From Heterobilharzia americana (taxonomy: Eukaryota; Platyhelminthes; Trematoda; Strigeidida; Schistosomatidae), in the NCBI GenBank assembly GCA_944470555.2, contig OX104130.1, forward strand, positions 70,251,160-70,315,159: a DNA stretch of 64,000 bases, read 5' to 3'. The notes under the pieces were generated by a model, which was given only the letters and a program-made list of their open reading frames with translations, was not told the origin of the DNA and made no database searches. Position numbers and translations under genes: made by a program. Shown here in pieces: positions 1 through 12,125 of this stretch. Positions within the stretch are counted from its first letter, which is position 1; every line of letters begins with the position of its first letter.

Positions 1-5
1 ACGAG

Positions 6-760
6 ATGAGAAGGTATCACGCTGAAGGGCTAGGAATTTCCGAAAACAGATGGAATGGGAGTGGACTCTCCAAAACTGTCAACTGGAAAATCAGTAATCT
101 ACTCCAGTCTTGTCACCGAGACGACAACCACGAGCACACTGAGTTATGGAGTGGCTATCATGATGTCCTTAAGAGCATCGAAGCCTCTCATACAGTGAGA
201 ATCAATCTCCTCTTGCAGGATCATAACAGCAAGGTTCAACTCGAAAGGAAGGGAAGTCACAATCATACAATGCTACGCTACTCTACGCACCCACAAATAA
301 TGCAGACGGAGAGGAGAAGGAGGAATTCTACAAACAACTGCAATCAGCACTAGACAAGACCCCGTCCCAGGTAGCGACATCAAAATTCTAATCAACGACA
401 TGAATGTGAAACTGGGAGAGGACAACACAGAAAGAGAACTAACCATGGGTCGAGAAGCACTCGGTGAAATGATGAACGAGAATGGAGAGCTGTTATTTGC
501 ATTCAAAGATTTGGTGATTGGAGGTAGTGTGTTCAACCAAGTACAAGGATATTCACAAAGTGACATGCAGTTGATTTCACCAGACACCAAACACACTAAA
601 AATCAGATCGACTTCATCTCAATATGAACAAAGTTGAGACGCAGCCTACTTGACACAAGGTCAAGAAGAGGAGCAGATGTAGGCTCAGACCACTCACTAC
701 CCAGTGCAAGGAACCTGCCTTCCAAATCAAGTTGAAGGCCTCCACAGAAGTTGATGATGA
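6..760 (+). pseudogene. AP-endonuclease domain remnant of RTE copy 1
   Basis: Position 6 opens in frame with 'MRRYHAEGLGISE', the segment after the first endonuclease strand in RTE elements. A frame change follows, and 400-627 carries 'INDMNVKLG', the degenerate counterpart of the catalytic GD-x-N motif, then 'NENGELLFAFKDLVIGG' and a stop at 625-627. A further frame holds 'RRGADVGSDHSLP' (about 665-700), matching the C-terminal S-D-H motif. The enzyme would nick target DNA to prime retrotransposition; here frameshifts and the loss of the Gly in GD-x-N make it non-functional. Confidence 0.8.
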
Positions 761-1267
761 TAGACCACTGTTCAAGTTCAACACCCAGAACAGAAACTGA
801 AGGACGAAACTACAAAGGAGATCTTCACGGCAGCCATCAAGACGAAATGGGAGATATCGAGCAACATCCCTGAAGAAACCTGTGTGGAAGAACACTGGAA
901 ATCTTTGAAAGCTATGTGGAGGGAAACCTGCACAACCGTGTTAGAAGGATAGAAGAAGCAAAACAAGGAATGGATCTCCACGGACACATGGAAGCTGATA
1001 GAGCAGGGAGAGGAGGATGGTGAAACAGAAGATAAACCAGTGCAGTACAAGGATGCACAACGACGTGAAGATGAACTGAGTACAATGTGTAAAACACCAC
1101 ACTGGACAACGCGATGAAGAAGAGTGCACGCAAAGACAAAAGACACTTCTACGATACACTTGCAAGTGAAGCAGAACAGGCTGCAGACTGGTAGGAGAGA
1201 CAGAGAGACTTGACAACATTGTATCAAATAACCAGGTTACCATCTGGGATGGAAGAGATCAACACAG

Positions 1268-3034
1268 ATGAAAACAATGAAAGTTGATGAAGGAAATCTA
1301 ATTACCAAAGAAGAGAAACAAAAGAAACAATGGCTGACCACTTCAAAAAGATCTTCAATCAACCACCACCTGCACTTGGTACAGAAATACCGCCTGCAAC
1401 CCAGCCACAGAACCACCAGTAAACATGAATCCTTCATCAAAAGTCGAAGTCCTGAATGCCATACAGCTACTGAAATGCGGAAAGCAGCAGGGCCAAATGG
1501 AATCCCACCAGAAGCACTAAAGACAGATGCAGAGACAACAGCGGACATGTTCACACCACACCAGTATTGCAGAAGGTCTGGAAGGGAGGAAAGGTACCTG
1601 CCCATTGGTTGGAAAAAGGGCTATCTTGTCAATTTCCTGGGGAAAGAAGACCTGAGTGTTTACAAGAACTGTTGAGGAATCATGCTTCTGTCCACCCAAA
1701 GCAAAATATTAGACCGCATCATCTTGGAGAGACTAAACAATGCACTGGATTCAAAACTACAACTTGAACAGGATAGCTGGCTGGATTCAGGAAGTACAAA
1801 TTATGTGCGGACCAAATTCCAACGCTACACTATGCATCATCATACAACAGAGTATAGAATGGCAGTCAACTGGATCTCTACCTCATCTTCATTGACTTTG
1901 AAAAGACCTATGACAGCGTCGACCGACAAGTAATTTGGAAACTGCTTCAACAATACACAATACCACAAACCCTCACCAGCCTCATTCAACAACTATATAA
2001 AGATGCCATATGCTAAGTAATTCACAACGGGAAGCCCACTGATGCCTCTGAAGTGAAGTGAAGAGAGGAAGGAGTGAAACAAGGCTGCCCACTATTACCC
2101 ATGATATTCCTGATTGTAGTGGACTGGATCATGCAGCAAACAGTGAGGAGCGAGAAGACGGGGGTACGCCAACAATGACTTGTGTCTGATGTCACACAAA
2201 CTCGAAGATCTACAGGCGAAAACTAACAAGTTGTCAGAAGAGGCAGAGCGAGGCAGCGAAGATGTGACCTCCCTCAGGTGAACGTAGAGAAGACAGAGGT
2301 GATGAAGATACCCAATCAACAACAGCAAAAACAACAGCAAGCTCCAATCACCATCAAGGGGAGAAACGTAAAGGCAGTAGCCTCCTCCACCTACCTAGGC
2401 AGCACTCTTTCAACTACAGATGATAGCATAGATGAGGACGTCAAAGCAGACAGGATCGGAAAGACAGCAAGACAGGCATTCATTAGCCTGAAACCAGTGT
2501 GGAGATCTTCTGCACTCAGCATACATTGTGAACAATATCCGGATTTTCAATACCAACTTCAGTCAAGTCAGTGCTGCTGTATGGTCCAGAGACTTGGCGC
2601 GTTACGAAAAACATTTCCAACAAACTACAGACATTCATCAACAACTCCCTACGCTGGCTCATTACTGAAGATCAGATGAGAAGGCCAGAAATAATAAGTA
2701 ACAAGGAACTCTGGCCAGCTGGCAATGAACCAATGAAGCGAGAACCTATCGCTGGACAAATATGCACTGGAAGGAAGTGAAGATGGATTTTATTGGGGAT
2801 ACACTGAGAAGGCCGACTAGGGACATCACGCGTCAGGTCAGCCGCTCTAGTGGAACCCAGATGGGAAACGACGAGTTGGGCGTGTGAGGTGAGGGTGACA
2901 TGGAGGAGATCGTGTGAGGAGGAAATGACAGCTTTTTGGTTATCGTGGAGCCATGTTCAAAAGATTTCAGATAAGAGAGGGCACTGGAGACGTTCTACTG
3001 AAGCCCTATGTTCCGCTAGGAACCCAAGGCACAA
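1268..3034 (+). pseudogene. Reverse transcriptase and C-terminal region of RTE copy 1
   Basis: Frame 1268-1675 contains 'RKAAGPNGIPPEALKTDAET', the block just N-terminal to the RT core. A shifted frame around 1875-1935 carries motif A as 'FIDFEKTYDSVDR'. Motif B is near 2070-2100 ('GVKQGCPLLP'). Motif C is abnormal: 'YANNDLCLMSH' near 2165-2200 in place of F-A-D-D. 2278-2679 continues with 'EKTEVMKIP' and 'STYLGSTLSTT', and the last part (about 2690-3034) matches the C-terminal 'GRPRVTWRRSCEEEM' region of copy 2. Several frameshifts and in-frame stops (for example in 'DAIC*VIHNG') show it is inactive. Confidence 0.82.
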
Positions 3035-3058
3035 ATAATAATAATAATAATAATAATA
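3035..3058 (+). repeat. (TAA)n 3' tail of RTE copy 1
   Basis: About seven TAA/ATA units follow directly after the last recognisable codons of the element. The same tail ends the copies at about 10040 and 37032, so it marks the 3' terminus of the family rather than a random microsatellite. Confidence 0.8.
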
Positions 3059-4913
3059 CAATATATATTGTGTAAAAAAGTTAAAATAAATCGCTTATGA
3101 TGCTGAAGAGCTGTTTCACTTAGTTTGTAGCTTTGCTCAAACAAAAGTATTTGCACCACTGATAAGAAAACATCCTGCAGAATGCTCAGATCCATCCTCA
3201 AGGAACTGAAACCATGGTTAACAGATAAAAGTAACCTAAGTGGACATTTCTGCTCACAAGTATATCTCCTAAACTACTAGTAGTCTTATTCAAATATGCT
3301 GTTTCTTTCAATCCAACGTTTTTTTTTCCTGAAAACGTTCCGGAACAACTAAAACATAATATAGGATCACACTGTATCATGCATACTTCAAGGATATTTA
3401 AAAGCTAAGGTATTCACATCAGTGACCTGAGTACGATAATTTATTTCCGTTACACTACTCTAGATAGAATAAAGTCACCAAAGTTATTATGTTGCAAGTA
3501 CTCTGAAAGACTAAAGATACAACTGAGATCTCCCACTTGATCCCCAAGGGAATCAGTGCAATATGTTACTTTCTTTTTAGTTATACACTATTTATATGCT
3601 TCGATTTAGAATTGTTTGAAAAGTTCATTGATAAACATGTCACCCCAAAAAGCTAATGAAATTGCCATAGACACAAACAATAAGGCAGTAAAATTAGTTC
3701 CCTCAATGATATACAGTCAAAAAAGACAACATCAAAAGAGAGAACTTTATTTAATTAAACAGGTGAGATGTCATTTGTACAATTATATGACATAATACGG
3801 ATTCTTGCATTTTACTAAATATTCACTGACACCCTTTAATGGTCTCTGTTTAATAAAAACTGAAAGAATTCTCAATGATTTACAGGTCAATGAAGAACAT
3901 TTTTATTTACACAGACTTCAGTTATCAGCTAGCTGAAAAATTAAAGAACCTTATAAGTGGACATACATCTATCGGAACAACGAGCAAATCTGCATACCCC
4001 AGAAACTGGATGAGGTACCACGATAAAACAGACATTAAGATATTTAAATCTGATTTCATTTTAACAATAAATAGATTACTTAAAGGAGTACATGGTATGA
4101 TGTAGCACTTCTATCTGTTCGAAAAAAACTGTCGATAATGGAAGTACACTTCTGATAATTATGAATGATTGAACTCGTAATTTAGATAACCTTACAGATT
4201 ATTCACAATAATAGTTATACTCGCTTCATAATAAACAATATGTGTGATAATGTATGAAATTCTCAGTATAAAATATTTCAAAAACTTCATTCGCTGTACA
4301 ATATTACTTTAAAAGTTATTGCATATTTGTTTCTGGTTTGGACTGGTGAGTGAATAAAACATCGAGCGGTGTTTTGGTATTAGTAGTTTATTAATTTAGT
4401 ATGCAAAATCTGCAATTAGAAATGTTTCCTAGGAATAGTGATTTATTGTATCTTCGTGTATTTATAAGTACATTTCTTACCAGTGTAACCGTTTATCTTT
4501 GTTTTATTGTTAGCTCGAAAAACTTCAGTTTACGGACATTTCCAAAATGTGCGAGCGTATTTGCTAGTGTTAAAAAATATAAGTAGAAGAGTAAAAGGAT
4601 TGAAAGTGTAGAATTTTTTGGTATTTTATAGGAAATACTTGGTAGCTCAGTGTTTAAACAAGCAGCTGTCAGGAATGTGAATAGAAGAGTTTAGAAGAGA
4701 AGAATTTAGAATGACAACCATTTTTAATAACTTTCTACAGGATTCTTAGTCATAAACCTGTCAAAATAGGTACAAAATAATGGCCAATGTAAAATATATT
4801 GCAAAATTTTTCCATTGTTGAACCAGTGTTTTGGATAGATGAAAATCAAGTGAACTGTATGAGTATCAAAAGTAATACTGAAATCGTTACGAAGTGTTAG
4901 GCGGTAGTTTAAA
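3059..4913. other. AT-rich stretch without recognisable features
   Basis: Only short ORFs (76 codons or fewer) of unconvincing composition, frequent stops on both strands, and no TE motifs that I could recognise. Confidence 0.4.
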
Positions 4914-5096
4914 ATGACTACTAGCACTAGTATCAATAAACAAGGTCACAAAACTACTAAGGTAGTAAAAAAAAAATATTTGTCAGTGAAAGAAGGACGA
5001 GTGAGAGGTCAAGACGTGGATTTTTCTGCAGAAAAGTTTATAAAGAATGTACCTAGGGTAGACAGCTGTATACGTATATTTCTTTTGAACACGTAG
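4914..5096 (+). CDS. Small lysine-rich ORF, doubtful first exon
   Basis: A 60-codon frame opens with AAAATGACT and encodes a basic, low-complexity N-terminus (MTTSTSINKQGHKTTKVVKK) followed by a mixed charged stretch ending near 'AEKFIKNVPRV'. A weak donor-like site (AGG|GTAGAC, about 5056) lies inside, so it could be an initial exon. There is no family match, no partner exon nearby and no supporting context. I list it because its composition is more protein-like than the surrounding frames, but it may be chance. Confidence 0.15.
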   Translation: MTTSTSINKQGHKTTKVVKKKYLSVKEGRVRGQDVDFSAEKFIKNVPRVDSCIRIFLLNT

Positions 5097-6050
5097 ATCG
5101 TTTTCACTGGTGCTGATTCCTACAGCTTCTGCTATAGATTGGAGAAGTAGTCGACTATCCATAATACTAAGCTTTTTATTATCTAAATAATCTTACTACA
5201 CTGATAATCGTATGGCATCTACTTTCATGAATTTAAAATCTTCAGTCTTTAATGGGGAGTTATTGAAAATAATTCTCCACTCAAGCTATTCTTCTTCCGA
5301 GTACAATTCCTCCTTTCTTATCCTCTTCAACTGCAAAATGCCTAAAACTCTACCATTTAATTCAACATTCGTTTTGCGGTATTAAGAATAAACTTTATAA
5401 AATGGAATGTTCATCAAGTTTTAGGAACATCAACATTTTACATTTTCGCTTGTAATAGTTTCAAAAAATACTTCTGATGAAAACCTTGTTCAAGTTCAAC
5501 AAGTATCTGATTCTTTGATGTGTTTTTATTTCCAAGTAATAAAGTCACAAAATATCGTAGAGCCATGCGCATTTTTGCAAAGAAATTTATGGCCTTGACT
5601 AGCACCGAACTACATAGATAATCACATTTTAGCGACACATGACATTAACCTTCCACAAAAAATGCATTCGTTTTAGAGATCATATTATTTTATAGATAAA
5701 CAGAAATGCCTGTGACTCAATTTTTTCTCATTTTACCACTGTCTATAAGATCAACATTTTAACAGCCCTAACTGCTACTAACTTAAGAATCCTTTTGGTC
5801 AACAAAATATTCTGGTATTGTTAGTGCCAGGAAGGATGTATTTCAACAACTTTTTTATATCAGAAAACATCCCAAGTCATTTAGCGTATGATAGACTGTG
5901 TATAAACATTTTAATAAATTACAACTAGTCCCAATACAATAACAGTATAGAGTTTACACAGTGTATTAGAGCACTACTCCATATTAGGTTAGTTCATAAT
6001 ACTGATTATACTGTATCACTGTATACTACATTAAACAGACTATAAGTGTA
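5097..6050. other. AT-rich stretch; weak traces of the PLE-associated terminal module near its end
   Basis: No gene seen. Around 5955-6040 are short matches to both orientations of the terminal module described at 6051, for example ATACTGTATCACTGTATAC at about 6008. This suggests an older, more decayed module copy immediately left of the clear one. Confidence 0.35.
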
Positions 6051-6260
6051 GAATTTGGGCACTGTGATAGAATCTAACTCCATATTAAATCTGTTTATTT
6101 GATTTATAACTCACAGAGATACAGTATTATTTACTTGTTGAAGTCTCGAGTATAAATTATTCCTCATAACCATATCAATGTAATCACACTACATTCAACA
6201 TCTGATTTTTATAGTCCTGTCACCTCATATTCTTTGTTTTTATTGGTGATAAGATTTTCT
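6051..6260 (-). repeat. Left inverted terminal repeat of PLE-a, containing the dispersed terminal module
   Basis: Read on the minus strand it contains GTAAATAATACTGTATCTC, then an AAATAAAC block, then CACAGTGCCC close to its outer end (6051). It is the inverse of 6825-7012. The module recurs at about 18175, 19630, 33659, 61550, 63840 and 63918. Confidence 0.75.
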
Positions 6261-6329
6261 GACGAACACACAGGAAAATAAATAATAACAATAACTTGGG
6301 TAAGGATAATAACGACAACACAAGTAGAA

Positions 6330-6840
6330 AGGAGTTCAGAGACTTCATTGTGTTACCGTATAAGGAAGGCACACAAGAAACTATATGTAGGATCCTCAAC
6401 AAAGCTGGAATTAGGGTGACATTTAAACCTAAAAACTCACTCAGAGATAAGCTTTGTCGCCTGCTTTAAGGAGCCGGCAGAACCAATCAAACAAAATAAT
6501 CTAATCTATCAAATTCCATGTAGTGACTGCGAGCTCAAGTACATAAGCCAAACCAGTCAGCTCGTCGGGGTCAGTTAGAGTAGCAGAACATAGACATCAA
6601 GCTAAATATAGAGTGACAAACCAAAACAAGATCTAGAAAGTGGCTCGGCTATTGCAATGCATGCATTAACACACAACCACACAATAAGGTGGGATAGAAC
6701 CACTGTACATAAGTCCAATATAATTAGGTGGAGAGAGACAGATTGATTACTGAATCTCTGTTCATCAAGTCAAAACTCAACACGTGGTAGAAATGACGCA
6801 ACACCTATACCAGAGATATGGAGTGTTTTACAACCAATAA
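6330..6840 (+). pseudogene. PLE C-terminal region with GIY-YIG-type nuclease remnant
   Basis: The plus strand reads 'FIVLPYKEGTQETICRIL', 'IPCSDCELKYISQTSQ' and then 'HALTHNHTIRWD', with stops and shifts between. In Penelope-like proteins the 'IPCSDC..YIGQT' block is the GIY-YIG nuclease core downstream of the RT; here the Gly of YIGQT is replaced (YISQT). The same protein region, recognisable by 'CRIFNNTSIGMAYKLESSIRQKLCR', occurs on the minus strand near 18700, showing that the two belong to one family. Not functional. Confidence 0.75.
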
Positions 6841-7012
6841 AAGCAGAGAATAAGAGGCGACAGGATTATAAAGATCACATGTCGAAAGTAGTGTGATTAC
6901 ATTGATATGATAATGAGAGCTGATAATACATGCTCAAGACTTCATCAAGTAAGTAATACTGTATCACTGTGTTATAAATCAAATATATAATCTAATATGG
7001 AATTAAAAAGAC
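6825..7012 (+). repeat. Right inverted terminal repeat of PLE-a with terminal module
   Basis: Contains a degenerate hammerhead-like arrangement: ATAATGA, then GAGC...GCTC able to pair, then AAGAC, then TTCATC followed by AAGTAAGTAATACTGTATCACTGTG. Inverse of 6051-6260. Confidence 0.75.
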
Positions 7013-8883
7013 TAGTCTTATACAGAGGAAGCTAGTACATATCTTGTTGCCGCACAGATTTTCAATCCACCTTAAATCATCACTCTTTATCAACAATATG
7101 AACCCGAAAAATCATGTCTATCTCAGTCAAACTGATAATATGGAAGCCACAAACAGATTTATTGTTGTGACATCCATTTTATTATGTTTCACATTTTTCA
7201 TATGGTAACCACCAGAATAGAAAAATATTCGTGATTTTTCTAAATGCAGTACATGGTCTTAATACTATCACCTAGCTTTATCTCGAATAAAGCAGAATAG
7301 AAAACAGAATTTCGCCCATATATTACTCATTTTATAGAATACAAGCAGTTAACTTTTTCGTTTCTTCTTCAGAAAAATCCATTCATTTATATGGAAAACA
7401 AAAACAAATAAGTAGTTTTCTATTAAAGTTGCACTAGGATTATTTTATACATTAAAATACTTTTATCAAAAATCACTATTGACACAATTACTGTAACGTA
7501 ACTCACCAATATTTTTCGAAAAATAATTGAAAGTTTACTAATCACTGATATATGAAAGTATCATTATTACCAGTAAGATAAAATATATTTCCTTAGAGTG
7601 TATGTCTATGACCTGTTATCTGTCTGTTTATCAGTCTATCCATCTACCTGTTTATCCATTTGCTGGAAATTAAAATACTTCATTGGAAAACAAGTGTTGC
7701 ATCAGTTAGTTTTGGTAGATATTAATTATATCTCATATAGTTCGTTCCTATCCTTAGTGTGAGATATATATATATGTATCATTCCTAACTAAACTGTCAA
7801 ACAAATATTCTTCACTCAGCTTTATCTTTTCGATAAACCCTTACCACCAAATCTAATAGCAGCCCACAAATTTGATGTGTTCATCTAAACTGTCAACTAG
7901 AACTGAGTAAAATAACAGAGAAAGCGATATTTACTGGCTTCAAATACTTCATCGTAGATTATTTAGCTGAATAACTAACAGAATTGATTAGTTACGCCAT
8001 ACTTTGGAGTTAACATGCATACGTAAATAAGATGGGGGAAATCTATTAAGAAATAAGGAAGATATGAGTGAACTTTAATTTACTGAAGGCTAAAAAAGGA
8101 ATAACCTCAGGTTCGGAAAAAGTGAAGTGGAAGTGTTGAAATGTTCCGTCTTAGTGCACCTACTGGACAAAGGACATCATACAGATACTAAAAAATCTTT
8201 TAGTTTCATGCATCGTGTTCCAAAAACAGTGCCACCTGTAGCTTACCAACGCCTATTCAACTTACCTAAGGCTGTTGCAATCAGATTGATTTAACTTGAA
8301 CTGTACAATCAGAAAGAACATGTTAAAGCGTTATTCCCCTCTTGACCTTCAATAATCTAAAAAGCACTCCTGTCTTCTTTATTCGTTGTCTTTTTGTTCA
8401 CCATCACATCATTCAGCTGAATATGTATCATCTCAATATTGGTAAATTTAAAAATCTATTACCTAGATGAATTGGTCATCTAAAGGTGTAAAAATGATAA
8501 CTGCTTAAAAACTACTGAGATATGATGAATGAAGTCAGAGACAACATTTGAAATAAATCTATTCCTGTTGAACTTTTTAAAAATGACCTCAGCAACCAAG
8601 TGACAAGGTTAGGACAGGGAGATTATGCAGTTAACACTTGTTAAAGGTAAAATAAACAGGATATATATTAATAATTATAATTAGCCTTCAGTAAAAGTAA
8701 AGTATCGTGAGTAGTGAACGTATGCGTATTTTGAAACCAATTTTAAGACTTTTGGATGTATTTTAGATGCACTAGAAAGTGATACTGTTTCTTCATCAGT
8801 TTACAACTTTTAACCAACATTATATAGGACAACCTTATACTTTAAAGGTTTAAGAAACGAAAAGTTATCACACCAAATAAATA
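7013..8883. other. AT-rich stretch without recognisable features
   Basis: No ORF above 60 codons of interest, no TE motif and no RNA gene recognised. Confidence 0.4.
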
Positions 8884-9034
8884 ATAGAACAGAGCATAGA
8901 ATGGCAATCAGCTCTATACCTCAACTTCATCGACTTTGAGAAGGCCTTTGACAGCGTCGACCGAGAAGTAATTTGGAAACTGCTTCAATACTACGGAGTA
9001 CCGCAAACCTTTATCCGCCTCATTCAACAACTAT

Positions 9035-10041
9035 ATGAAGATGCCACATGCCGACCAAGTAATCCACAATGGGAAGCTCAGTGATGCCTTTGAAGTGAAG
9101 ACAGGAGTGAAACAAGGTTGCCTACTATCCCCCATGATATTCCTTATTGTGGTGGACTGGATCATGCAGCAAACAGTAGGCAGCGAGAAGAGGGGGATAC
9201 ACTGGACGACGGAAAAGAACCTAGAAGACTTGGATTTCGCCAACGATGACTTGTGCCTGATGTCACATAAACTTGAAGATCTGCAGGCAAAAACTAACAA
9301 GTTGATAGAAGAGGAGAGGCAGCTAAGACGGGACTTCAGGTGAATATAGAGAAGACAGAAGTGATGAAGATACCGCACCACCACCATCAACAACAACAAC
9401 AAACTGCAATCACCGTCAACGGGAGAAACTTGAAGGAAGTAACCTCCTTCACTTATCTAGGAAGCACTGTTTCAACTACAGGCGGGACGGACGAGGACGT
9501 CAAAGTCAGAATCGGAAAAGCAAGACAGGCGTTCATTAGCCTGAAACCAGTGTGGAGATCTTCTGCACTCAGCATGTGGAACAAGATACGGATTTTCAAC
9601 ACCAACGTCAAGTCAGTGCTCTTGTATGGCTCAGAGACTTGGCGCGCCACGAAAGGTATTTCCAATAAACTACAGACATTCATCAACAACTGCTTACGCT
9701 CGCTGCTGAAGATCAGATGGCCAGAAAAAATAAGCAACAAGGAACTCTGGGAACGAACCAACCAAGAACCTATCACGCAACAAATATGCAGGAGGAAGTG
9801 GAGATGGATTGGCCATGCACTGAGAAGGCCGACTGAGGACATCACGCGTCAGGCCCTCGAGTGGAATCCCCATGGGAAGCGACGAGTTGGACGTCCAAGG
9901 GTGACATGGAGGAGGTCATGCGAGGAGGAAATGAGAGCTTCTGGGCTGTCGTGGAACCAGGTTCAAAAGATCTCAGAGAACAGAGTAGAATGGAGACGTG
10001 CTACTGAAGCCCTATGTTCCACTCGGAACCCAAGGGACTAA
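9035..10041 (+). pseudogene. RT palm to C-terminus of RTE copy 2
   Basis: Before the ORF, 8925-8960 carries motif A 'FIDFEKAFDSVDR'. A 4-base surplus near 9045 shifts into the frame 9035-9343, which holds motif B 'GVKQGCLLSPMIF' and motif C 'LDFANDDLCLMSH'. A one-base shift at about 9340 moves to 9340-10041 (233 codons), with 'EKTEVMKIP', 'TYLGSTVSTTGGTDEDVKVR', 'VLLYGSETWRA', 'RRKWRWIGHALRR' and the terminal 'GRPRVTWRRSCEEEM'. Motif C has one residue more than the usual F-A-D-D-L spacing; the other two copies share this. Two shifts make it inactive as it stands. Confidence 0.85.
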
Positions 10042-10061
10042 TAATAATAATAATAATAAGG
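10040..10061 (+). repeat. (TAA)n 3' tail of RTE copy 2
   Basis: Seven TAA-type units directly after the stop of the C-terminal frame; same position as in copies 1 and 3. Confidence 0.8.
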
Positions 10062-12020
10062 AATAATTTTTACTCAAGCAAACAACAATGTTCATTAAAG
10101 TTCAATGAATGCTCAGCCAATGCAACTATATATTTACCTCCTCAAAAACACCTAGTGTTATACATATCTTTATCCTCAACTGTACAAATTTGAAGTGTCA
10201 GTCAAACAGGGATAATTGGCTTCATAAGTTGTAAATCCCTAGTGGTTATGGAGGTATACAAACACTTACTTAAATGTTTTCCCCCACTCTTTAAAACTGC
10301 TAAAATCAAGGAAAAAATTTAATTTCTGCTAGCATCAGTAAGACAACAGATATAGAAAGAAAAATCCATTATACAACATATCTTCACCCTTGAATCTTTC
10401 AATAACTTTTGATGTTTATGTTAAAAAGGATTGTTCCTAAGACTAAACTCATCTCAATAAATCTGATACTGAATCAATAATAAACAACGAAAAATCTCAG
10501 TTATACGTACATGTTAGGTGTCGATTACAATTTCAACACAATAACCCAAAATGTATTCCTCAGGATATACAGTCGGCTTGAAACCTCATCGCTAAATCGT
10601 TGCAGAAATGAATTCACCATTTCAAGCATCCTTCATTGTCACAAATGCTCCTCTCACACTGCATATTTAGACTTTACAGATGTCATGGAACAAAAGCTGA
10701 TTGTATATGATTAACACCAACCGGTGCCTCACAACCTATTGTGTAGCGTGAATGCAGTATATCTCAATTGATCAATAGGTCATCATATGTAACTTGGAAT
10801 TGCAATCAATGCTTAATATGCTAAAAAGTACCTGTTTCTCCAGTTGAAATTTTCGGACATACCCCTAAGTATCCCATCATTCTACCTCTCCCTTTTCTTG
10901 TATGCTTTTATAACCTTTCTCTACAGCTGCATTCAGCTTGCATATTTTTAGGGGATATACAAGAGACCAGAACTATGAACACTACATGGAGTAATAATTT
11001 TGAAGAGTATAGGATGTTGATTAAGCCAAAGTTAGGTTATGAACCAAATAACAGCATTCATGATGATGAGTCTAAAAGAATAATGTTCGAAGTAATTTAC
11101 AGCTAGACATAAACTACGTATTGCTGGATTTTTGTATAACTCTTCAACACATATCTGCATCCTCATACCCCTGGAAGTTTTAAGCCTATAATACCAATTA
11201 CTCAGTGTGTTATTCTGTAATAAGTTTAATTATTAATAATGTGTTGTTATCAATTATTTAAATATTAATTAAGTATTACTTAATTATTTATTTTTCCTTA
11301 ATTAATATTAGGGTCAGAAGGAAAATAAGGAGATCTTGTCAAAATATATTTAAAAGCAGTCGTTTATAAATCTGGTATATTTTCAGGTAATAAGGATGAG
11401 GGAAGTTGTGTGAATTTTCATAACAACCACTTTCAAAGTTGTTGACGTTTCAAGATCAGTAACTATCAGTCATAGTCGCCTCAATTTTTGTAACAAAATA
11501 AGCTATAAAGTGTAAATGTATTACTTAAAGGATAAGAGGCTTATTTTAGACATTTTCTAATGATGAGGCTTCAAATAGGATCTTATCATAAAACAATAAA
11601 CAAACTTTACAGCAAGAACTGTTGTTTTGTGATGTGATTATGCCTAGTTTCGTAGCTTTTGACATGTCTTTAATCGTGTGGAAGTGTTTCGCATAAATCT
11701 CCTTCGTTTCAAATAAAACGATTAATTTTTTTAATGTGACTGGACAAATGACTCGATAATATTATCATTTCATACTCTTATGTGACTTTCAAACGGAAAA
11801 GTTAACAGTTTCTTATACGATAATGTCAAAACGAAGTGAATAAGATCATAAACAACTTGACACTAAACTACACTAGATGTTTTACAAATTTCGAAACATT
11901 AACAAGTGAGGGACGGTAAACAACAGACTGTATAATATATTTACTGTTTGCAGTGATGTACAGCAGTGACACATGAAACTGAACTAACGAATAGTATTGA
12001 GATGAAATAAAAATCTGGTT
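10062..12020. other. AT-rich stretch, one hammerhead-like fragment near 11440
   Basis: No gene seen. On the minus strand at about 11432-11478 there is CTGATAG, then GTTACTGATCTT, then GAAACGTC, resembling a decayed hammerhead core of PLE type. No associated TE protein was recognised. Confidence 0.3.
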
Positions 12021-12125
12021 AGCAGTCGGGTCTCGCAGCTCAGCCTGTAGAGCACTACGCCGGAAACCCGTTAGTTGCTGGTTCGAATCCTGCTGTGATC
12101 CATATTTCCCTTTCACCTTCAATCA
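12021..12125 (+). repeat. tRNA-derived SINE (family T), copy 1
   Basis: 12029-12101 resembles a tRNA: GCTC...GAGC D-arm, a perfect B box GGTTCGAATCC (12080-12090) in a T-arm context, and an A-box-like CAGCTCAGCCTGTAGAGC. The acceptor stem does not pair well, so it is not a functional tRNA gene. It is followed by the family tail CATATTTCCCTTTCACC then TTCAATCAT. The same head-plus-tail occurs at 23140, and inverted or decayed at 15729, 22570 and 27095. Confidence 0.75.

Larger units (their letters stand above)
1..3058 (+). mobile_element. RTE-clade non-LTR retrotransposon, copy 1 (decayed, 5' end outside window)
   Basis: The plus strand carries, in order, an AP-endonuclease region (from position 6), a linker, a reverse transcriptase (about 1440-2260) and a C-terminal region ending near 3034, followed by a (TAA)n tail. 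Domain order, the 'AAGPNGIPPEALK' block before the RT and the trinucleotide tail fit the RTE-like elements of schistosomes (SR2/SjR2 type). The frame is broken at least five times, so this is a dead copy. It aligns along its 3' half with the copies at 8884-10061 and 34340-37055, sharing the run from 'EKTEVMKIP' to 'KPVWRSSALS'. The 5' end is cut by the window edge. Confidence in the class is high, in the exact clade moderate. Confidence 0.9.
6051..7012 (+). mobile_element. Penelope-like element remnant (PLE-a) between inverted terminal repeats
   Basis: The interior (about 6330-6840) encodes the end of a PLE protein with a GIY-YIG-type domain. It is bracketed by two inverted copies of about 185-210 bp: the reverse complement of 6051-6260 matches 6825-7012 over long stretches (for example GTAGTGTGATTACATTGATA on the right against the left arm's complement). 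PLEs are retroelements that pair a telomerase-related RT with a GIY-YIG endonuclease and carry terminal repeats in direct or inverted orientation. The RT is missing, so this is a 3' fragment. Class confidence is high, exact ends approximate. Confidence 0.8.
8884..10061 (+). mobile_element. RTE-clade non-LTR retrotransposon, copy 2 (5'-truncated, best preserved)
   Basis: Homology to copies 1 and 3 begins abruptly at about 8884 (ATAGAACAGAGCATAGAATG, shared with 35817) and runs to the (TAA)n tail at 10040-10061. The truncation lies just before RT motif A. This is the usual outcome of incomplete target-primed reverse transcription, and I read it as a genuine 5'-truncated insertion. Only two frame changes separate it from an open RT-to-C-terminus frame, so it is the youngest of the three copies here. 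Confidence 0.88.

Noticed and set aside
12029..12101. Functional tRNA gene
   Set aside because: B box and D-arm are good but the acceptor stem does not pair and the T-stem has a mismatch; the same head with the same tail occurs elsewhere, so it is a SINE.
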